Below the pieces are notes generated by a model that was not told where the DNA came from, ran no database searches, and was given only the letters and a program-made list of their open reading frames with translations. The position numbers were made by a program, and so were the translations under genes. DNA of 64,000 nucleotides, from assembly GCF_041714655.1 (NCBI RefSeq), contig NZ_CP168219.1:1364001-1428000 (forward strand). Direction: 5' to 3'. Source of the DNA: Pseudoroseicyclus_A sp041714655 (GTDB lineage: Bacteria > Pseudomonadota > Alphaproteobacteria > Rhodobacterales > Rhodobacteraceae). This document shows, piece by piece, positions 58,753 to 64,000 of the stretch; within the stretch, counting starts at the first letter, position 1; the number at the start of each line of letters is the position of its first letter.

Positions 58753-59700
58753 ATGGGACGCTACATCGCCAAGCGGCTGCTCTCGGCCATACCGGTGCTC
58801 TTCGGCATCTCCGTCATCGTCTTCCTCATCATGGCGATGATCCCGGGCGATCCGGCGACGGCCATCCTCGGCTCCTACGCGACGCCCGAGAACGTCGCCC
58901 GCATCAACCGCGACCTCGGTCTCGATAAGCCTCTGGTCGCGCGCTATTTCATCTGGCTCGGCAACATGCTGACCGGCGATTTCGGGCGGAGCTTCTCGCT
59001 CAACCGGCCCGTCATCGACGAGGTGCTCGACCGCTTCGGCGCGACGCTGATCCTCGCGGGGACCTCCTTCGTCCTCTGCTCGATCCTCGGCGTCGCGGCG
59101 GGCGTCGTCTCCGCCGCCCGGCAATACGGTTTCGCCGACAAAGCGATCACCTTCGTCGTGCTGATCGGCATCTCGATCCCCAGTTTCTTCCTCGGCATGA
59201 TGATGATCCTCATCTTTGCCGTGAAGCTGCGCTGGTTCCCCGTCTCCGGCATGTGGCCGATCTACGGGGACCGCAGTCTCGGCGCGCTCGGCGAGCATCT
59301 GCTGCTGCCGGCGCTGGCCCTCGCGGTGGTGGCTACCGGCGTCATCGCCCGGCTCGCCCGCTCGGCCATGCTGGAGGTGCTGCGGCAGGATTACATCCGC
59401 ACCGCACGGGCGAAGGGGGTGCACGAGCGCTCCGTCATCTGGCGCCACGCGCTGCGGGCCGCCATGGTCTCGATCATCCCTGTGCTCGGCATCCAGGCGG
59501 GCTTCGTGCTGTCGGGAGCCGTCTATATCGAGATCGTCTTCCAGTGGCCCGGCGTCGGCCGGATGCTGGTGGACGCGATCCTGACGCGCGACATCCTCCT
59601 CGTGCAGGGCGGGGTCGTCTTCGTCGCCGCCTGCTATGTGCTCTTCAACATCGCGGTGGACGTGGCGCAATCGCTGCTCGACCCGAGGATCAAGACATGA
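58753..59700 (+). CDS. Peptide ABC transporter permease (DppB type)
   Basis: A 315-residue permease with six predicted helices, starting YIAKRLLSAIPVLFGISVIVF, the typical DppB N-terminus. The EAA loop is RQDYIRTARAKGVHERSVIWRHA. It overlaps the next gene by 4 bp (ATGA). Confidence 0.93.
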   Translation: MGRYIAKRLLSAIPVLFGISVIVFLIMAMIPGDPATAILGSYATPENVARINRDLGLDKPLVARYFIWLGNMLTGDFGRSFSLNRPVIDEVLDRFGATLILAGTSFVLCSILGVAAGVVSAARQYGFADKAITFVVLIGISIPSFFLGMMMILIFAVKLRWFPVSGMWPIYGDRSLGALGEHLLLPALALAVVATGVIARLARSAMLEVLRQDYIRTARAKGVHERSVIWRHALRAAMVSIIPVLGIQAGFVLSGAVYIEIVFQWPGVGRMLVDAILTRDILLVQGGVVFVAACYVLFNIAVDVAQSLLDPRIKT

Positions 59701-61580
59701 ACTTCCTGCGCCTCCTCGCCCGCAACCAGCTGGCGCTTGCCGGGCTGATCGTCATGGCGCTCGTCGTGCTCCTCGCGCTGGCCGTGCCGCTTCTGCCGCT
59801 GCAGCCGCCCAACGTCACCAACACCGCCGACCGTTTCATGGCGCCCTTCAGCGAGGGGCACCTCCTCGGGACGGACCACCTCGGCCGCGACCTTCTCTCG
59901 CGGCTCCTCCACGGCACGCGCCTGTCGCTGGCCGTGGGCTTCGCCGCCGCCGTCATCGCGGCTGTGCTGGGCGCGGCAGTGGGCATCGTCGCGGGCTATT
60001 ACGGCGGGCGGACGGACAATGTCATCATGCGCCTCGTCGACATGCTGATGGCCTTTCCCTACATTCTCCTCGCGCTCGCCATCGTGGCGGCGCTGGGGCC
60101 GGGGCTCCTCAACGCGCTCGTCGCCGTCGCCGCCGTCAACATCCCCTTCTTCGCGCGGAACATCCGCGGCATCACGGTCGGCATCGCCCACAAGGAATTC
60201 GTGGATGCGGCGCGGCTTTCAGGGATGGGCGACCTCAGGATCATGCTCGGCGAGGTGCTGCCGAACGTCATCCCGGTGATCGTCATCGCCATGTCGACGA
60301 CGGTCGGTTGGATGATCCTCGAGACGGCGGGCCTGAGCTTCCTCGGCCTGGGCAGTCAGCCGCCGGTCGCTGACCTCGGCTCGATGCTGGGCGAGGCGCG
60401 GGCGGCGCTGATCTCTTCCCCACATACCTCGGTGGTCCCGGGCGTCATGATCCTCATCATCGTCATGGCCATCAACCTGCTCGGCGACGGCATCCGCGAT
60501 GCGCTCGACCCCCGGCTCCGCTCCGGCGCGCTCACGCGGCCGATGGCGGCGACGCTGGTCAAGCGCGAGGGGCCGGTGCCGGAGGCGCGGGAGGGAAAGC
60601 TCCTCGATATCAGGGCGTTGGAGACGCAATTTCATGTGAAATCCCGCGTCTACCGCGCCGTCGGCGGGGTGGATCTGGAGGTGAAACCCGGCGAATGCCT
60701 TGGCCTGATCGGCGAGAGCGGCTCGGGCAAGAGCGTCACGGCGCTCTCCGTCATGGGGCTCGTCGCCTCGCCGCCGGGCGTCATCACCGGGGGCCGGGTC
60801 GACTACAAGGGCACCGACCTGATCGGCGCGCCCTACGAGCACCTGCGGGGCCTCCGCGGCCGCGAGGTGGCCTATATCTTCCAGGACCCGCTGGCGACGC
60901 TGCATCCGCTCTACAAGGTGGGCGACCAGCTCATCGAGGCGATGAAGGTACATGGGAAGGGCGAAGGCGCGCGGGAGAAGGCGATCCAGCTTCTGAAGGA
61001 TGTGCGCATCCCCAATGCCGAGAGCCGCTTCGACTCCTATCCTCATGAAATGTCGGGGGGAATGCGGCAGCGCGCCGGCATCGCCATGGCGCTGGCGAAC
61101 GACCCCGACGTGATCATCGCCGACGAGCCGACGACGGCGCTCGACGTGACCGTGCAGGCGCAGATCCTCGCGCTGCTCAACGACCTGCGGAAGAGCCGGG
61201 GCCTCGCGATCATCTTCATCACCCACGATTTCGGCGTGGTGGGGCAGCTCTGCGACCGCGTCGCTGTCATGTATGCCGGCCGCATCGTCGAGGAGGGGCC
61301 GACGGCGGAGGTGCTGGCCACCTCGGCGCATCCCTACACCAAGCGCCTCATCGCCTGCGTGCCGGAGCTCGGCGAGGGCCGCCGCAAGCTCGCCGCGATC
61401 CCGGGCCTGCCGCCGCCGGTCGACAACCTGCCGGAGGGCTGCGCCTTCGCGCCCCGCTGCGACAAGGCGACGGAGGCCTGCACCGCTCGACCCATTCCGC
61501 TCATGCCCTTTGCCGGTGAGCGGGCGGTGCGCTGCATCCATCCCGAGAACGACGCCGCCGCGAGAGAGGCCGCCGAATGA
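59697..61580 (+). CDS. Fused peptide ABC permease (DppC) and ATPase (DppD)
   Basis: A 627-residue fusion. Residues 1-285 form a DppC-type permease (GTDHLGRDLLSRLLHGTRLS, EAA loop KEFVDAARLSGMGDLRIM). After a short linker, residues 305-627 form a DppD-type ATPase with Walker A GESGSGKSV, signature MSGGMRQRAGIAMAL, Walker B DVIIADEPTTALDV and the C-terminal cysteine region CAFAPRC that often binds an Fe-S cluster. Such fusions are known in this family. The ATG at 59697 overlaps dppB. Confidence 0.93.
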   Translation: MNFLRLLARNQLALAGLIVMALVVLLALAVPLLPLQPPNVTNTADRFMAPFSEGHLLGTDHLGRDLLSRLLHGTRLSLAVGFAAAVIAAVLGAAVGIVAGYYGGRTDNVIMRLVDMLMAFPYILLALAIVAALGPGLLNALVAVAAVNIPFFARNIRGITVGIAHKEFVDAARLSGMGDLRIMLGEVLPNVIPVIVIAMSTTVGWMILETAGLSFLGLGSQPPVADLGSMLGEARAALISSPHTSVVPGVMILIIVMAINLLGDGIRDALDPRLRSGALTRPMAATLVKREGPVPEAREGKLLDIRALETQFHVKSRVYRAVGGVDLEVKPGECLGLIGESGSGKSVTALSVMGLVASPPGVITGGRVDYKGTDLIGAPYEHLRGLRGREVAYIFQDPLATLHPLYKVGDQLIEAMKVHGKGEGAREKAIQLLKDVRIPNAESRFDSYPHEMSGGMRQRAGIAMALANDPDVIIADEPTTALDVTVQAQILALLNDLRKSRGLAIIFITHDFGVVGQLCDRVAVMYAGRIVEEGPTAEVLATSAHPYTKRLIACVPELGEGRRKLAAIPGLPPPVDNLPEGCAFAPRCDKATEACTARPIPLMPFAGERAVRCIHPENDAAAREAAE

Positions 61581-62542
61581 CCCATGCGCTTCGCCTGAAA
61601 GACCTCGCCAAGACTTTCGACGTGAGCGGCGGCCTCTTTGGCGGCACGCGCGGCAAGGTCCATGCCGTCAACCCGATCACGCTCGACGTCGAGACGGGCG
61701 AGACGCTGGGCATCGTCGGCGAATCGGGCTGCGGCAAGTCGACCTTGGCGCGGATGCTCGTCGGCCTCCTGCCGCCGACGGAGGGCTCGATCGAGATCGA
61801 GGGCGAGCCGCTCAGCCGCGCTGACCCGGCGGCCTTCGGCCAGAAGATCCAGTATGTCTTTCAGGACCCGATTTCCTCGCTGAACCCGCGCAAGACCATC
61901 CGCCAGATCATGGAGGCGCCGCTCAAGCACCTCCACGGCATGGGTCGGGAACAGCGGGAGGCGCGGATCGCCGAGATCTTCGCCGCCGTGAACCTCCGCG
62001 AGGAGTTCCTCGAGCGCTATCCGCACGAATTCTCCGGCGGGCAGGCGCAGCGGATCGGTATCGCAAGGGCGCTGGCGGCCAAGGCGCGGATCCTGATCCT
62101 CGACGAGCCGGTCTCGGCGCTCGATGTCTCGGTGCAGGCGCAGGTCCTGAACCTCCTGGCCGACCTCAAGCGGGAGTTCGGGCTCACTTATCTCTTCATC
62201 TCGCACGACCTCGCGGTCGTCGAGGCGGTGAGTGACCGGGTGGCGGTGCTCTACTTCGGCTCGGTGGTCGAGATCGGCCCGGCGGAGCGCATCTTCGCCG
62301 CGCCGCACCACCCCTATACGGCGCTTCTCGCCGGATCGGCCCCCGTGGTCGGCCGCGAGCTGACGCCGCCGGAGGCCAAGGGCACCGAGCTGCCCAACCC
62401 GCTCGACCCACCGCCCGGCTGCGCCTTCGCGCCCCGCTGCCCGCGGGCGACCGACAAATGCCGCGCCGAGGTGCCGGCGCTGATGGACATGGGCGACGGG
62501 ACAAAGGCGGCCTGCTTCCATCCGCTGGGGCAGGGCGCCTGA
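61577..62542 (+). CDS. Peptide ABC transporter ATPase (DppF type)
   Basis: A 321-residue ATPase with Walker A GESGCGKST, signature FSGGQAQRIGIARAL, Walker B ILILDEPVSALDVS and the C-terminal CAFAPRCPRATDKC cluster-binding region. It overlaps the fusion gene by 4 bp and completes the transporter. Confidence 0.94.
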   Translation: MTHALRLKDLAKTFDVSGGLFGGTRGKVHAVNPITLDVETGETLGIVGESGCGKSTLARMLVGLLPPTEGSIEIEGEPLSRADPAAFGQKIQYVFQDPISSLNPRKTIRQIMEAPLKHLHGMGREQREARIAEIFAAVNLREEFLERYPHEFSGGQAQRIGIARALAAKARILILDEPVSALDVSVQAQVLNLLADLKREFGLTYLFISHDLAVVEAVSDRVAVLYFGSVVEIGPAERIFAAPHHPYTALLAGSAPVVGRELTPPEAKGTELPNPLDPPPGCAFAPRCPRATDKCRAEVPALMDMGDGTKAACFHPLGQGA

Positions 62543-62546
62543 CCCC

Positions 62547-62588
62547 GGCCCGGGCGCGCATCCGCACCCGGGCCCCCGGGATTTTTCC
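62547..62588 (+). terminator. Terminator after the peptide ABC operon
   Basis: GGCCCGGG (62547-62554) and CCCGGGCC (62567-62574) form the stem, followed by CCCGGGATTTTTCC, so a short T-run is present. Confidence 0.6.
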
Positions 62589-62665
62589 TCGGCCGCGACA
62601 GGGCGTCGCTTGTCATCGCGGGCGCGGGCCGACACGATGGCGCCCGGGGGAGAACGGGGGCAGGC

Positions 62666-63607
62666 ATGGATTTCGCCGACCGCAGACTGGATGACGCCGC
62701 GCGCGCGGCCTGGCTGTCGTATATCGCCGGCAAGAAGCAGGACGAGATCGCCCAGATCATGGGGATCTCGCGGCAATCGGCGCAGAGGCTCATCAGCCAG
62801 GCGCAGGCCGCGGGGCTGGTCAAGGTGCGCATCGATCACCCGATCGCCCGCTGCCAGGAGCTCGCCGCCGCGCTGACCGACCGCTACGGGCTGACGCTCT
62901 GCGAGGTCGTGCCCAGCCTCACCTCGCCCGAAGCCTCGCTCGCGGCCGTCGCCCAGGCGACCGGCGACATCCTCGAGACATGGCTCATGCGGCCCGAGCC
63001 GATGGTCATCGGGCTCGGCACCGGGCGGACGCTCCGGGGCGCCATCGAGCACCTGCCGCATCTCGATTGCGCGCAGCACAAGGTGGTCTCGCTCACCGGC
63101 AACATCGCCCCCGACGGCTCAACCGCCTATTACAACGTGCTGTTCACCATCACCGACAAGGTGACGGCCCAGACCTTCCCCATGCCGCTGCCGGTCATCA
63201 CCTCTTCCCCCGCCGAGCGCGAGGCGCTCCTCGGGCAGGAGATGCTGGCGACGACCCGCGCGCTCGCGCAGCGCACCGATGTGCGCTTCGTCGGCATCGG
63301 CACGCTCGGCGAGAAGGCGCCCTTGCGGCTCGACGGTTTCATCACCGAAGCCGATCAGGAGCGGCTGCGCGCCAAGGGCGGGGCGGGCGAGGTCATCGGC
63401 TTCGTCTTCGACGCCGAGGGCCAGCTCATCGACGACGAGGTGAACGCCCGGGTGTCCTCCGCCGCGATCACCCCGCCGCCGCAGGCGCCGACCATCGCCG
63501 CGGCGCAGGGCCCCGAGAAGGTCACCGCGATTCGTGCGGCTCTCACCGGCGGGCTGGTGAGCGGCCTCGTCACCGACGAAGAAACGGCGGCCGCGCTCAG
63601 CGCCTGA
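62666..63607 (+). CDS. SorC/DeoR-type sugar-binding transcriptional regulator
   Basis: The 313-residue protein has an N-terminal helix-turn-helix (KKQDEIAQIMGISRQSAQRL) and a large sugar-phosphate isomerase-like domain with VIGLGTGRTLRG, LTGNIAPDGS and VRFVGIGTLGEKAPL. This is the SorC family, which senses phosphorylated sugars or polyols. It precedes a polyol-type ABC receptor, as SmoC does in Rhodobacter. Confidence 0.9.
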   Translation: MDFADRRLDDAARAAWLSYIAGKKQDEIAQIMGISRQSAQRLISQAQAAGLVKVRIDHPIARCQELAAALTDRYGLTLCEVVPSLTSPEASLAAVAQATGDILETWLMRPEPMVIGLGTGRTLRGAIEHLPHLDCAQHKVVSLTGNIAPDGSTAYYNVLFTITDKVTAQTFPMPLPVITSSPAEREALLGQEMLATTRALAQRTDVRFVGIGTLGEKAPLRLDGFITEADQERLRAKGGAGEVIGFVFDAEGQLIDDEVNARVSSAAITPPPQAPTIAAAQGPEKVTAIRAALTGGLVSGLVTDEETAAALSA

Positions 63608-63774
63608 TCTTCCCGGACTGTTTGATCAACGCTCTCCGACTGTTAGCCGGCACTCCTCATGCCGCGGCGCCGCCCGTGCTGCGCTGCGGCGACGAATCCC
63701 TGTTGACCTCGCTCACCCGGATTTGAGAAAAAGCCCGAGAGCGTAGCATTTGCTCAAGACCTTGGGAGGATCTT

Positions 63775-64000
63775 ATGACCAAGACCATCCGCGCCCTTCT
63801 GGGCGCCTCCGCGCTGTCTGCCGTCGGCATCGCCGCGGCCGCGCAGGACACCACCCTCACCATCGCCACCGTCAACAACGGCGACATGATCCGCATGCAG
63901 GGGCTGGCCGAAGACTTCACGTCTCAGCACCCCGACATCGCCCTCGAGTGGGTGACGCTGGAAGAAAACGTGCTCCGTCAGCGCGTCACGCAGGACATCG
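63775..64000 (+). CDS. Polyol (SmoE-like) ABC transporter substrate-binding protein, 5' part only
   Basis: The gene starts at ATG 63775 with GGGAGG seven bases upstream and runs off the window after 75 codons. A signal peptide ending near AAAAAQ is followed by TLTIATVNNGDMIRMQGL and WVTLEENVLRQRVTQDI, which resemble sorbitol/mannitol receptors such as SmoE. It lies 167 bp after the SorC regulator that probably controls it. Confidence 0.85.
   Translation, partial: MTKTIRALLGASALSAVGIAAAAQDTTLTIATVNNGDMIRMQGLAEDFTSQHPDIALEWVTLEENVLRQRVTQDI

Noticed and set aside
57001..59670. 887-codon minus-strand ORF across the peptide ABC genes
   Set aside because: It is His/Glu/Arg-rich antisense of clearly conserved receptor and permease genes.

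Overview
The window comes from a high-GC alphaproteobacterium. Gene content and order point to Rhodobacterales/Rhodobacteraceae: a dcw cluster preceded by a UpsM-type leader, a DUF1127 gene followed by CcsR (cuckoo) hairpins, DUF2852 and DUF6324 genes, TRAP and Smo-type transporters, and LexA boxes of the GTTC-N7-GTTC form. The genus cannot be fixed from the sequence alone.

Layout. 1-5.7 kb: two translationally coupled, very large genes of unknown function on the minus strand, just beyond the 3' end of a tRNA-Gly gene. 6-17.4 kb: a DUF2306 membrane gene with a divergent TetR regulator, pyruvate carboxylase, an EmrB-type MFS pump with a divergent MarR regulator, SOS-controlled uvrD, a low-GC orphan with an RN-x3-H motif, and a LysE exporter with a divergent Lrp regulator. 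17.4-20.2 kb: a small-RNA locus. Eleven tandem hairpins display CCUCCUCCC loops on the minus strand, directly after a 71-residue DUF1127 gene; mrp is divergent, and a mraZ leader follows that carries MraZ boxes and a terminator. 20.2-29.3 kb: the dcw operon mraZ-rsmH-ftsL-ftsI-murE-murF-mraY-murD, which stops there; ftsW, murG and murC are absent.

29.3-37 kb: a foldback repeat element, SOS-controlled mmcB, DUF6324, a flavin reductase, a GNAT acetyltransferase, EcsC, ptsP, a nucleoside hydrolase and an EF-hand protein. 37.3-40.5 kb: branched-chain amino acid synthesis, with a leader peptide and attenuator before ilvB and a ParD/ParE toxin-antitoxin pair lodged between ilvB and ilvH. 40.9-45.4 kb: a TRAP transporter with an unusually large DctM. 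45.5-54.9 kb: a rifampin ADP-ribosyltransferase, a methyltransferase, Bpt, an RDD protein, two DUF2852 paralogues, a YbaK deacylase, glnE, a lytic transglycosylase and a TfoX-C protein. 55.4-62.6 kb: a FadR-type regulator, a DUF1028 protein and a dipeptide ABC operon with a permease-ATPase fusion. 62.6 kb to the end: a SorC-type regulator followed by the start of a polyol ABC transporter.

The most notable signals are the 11-hairpin CcsR array with its DUF1127 partner, the toxin-antitoxin module inside ilvBH, the ilv attenuator, the giant gene pair beside the tRNA, and several families of dispersed intergenic palindromes.
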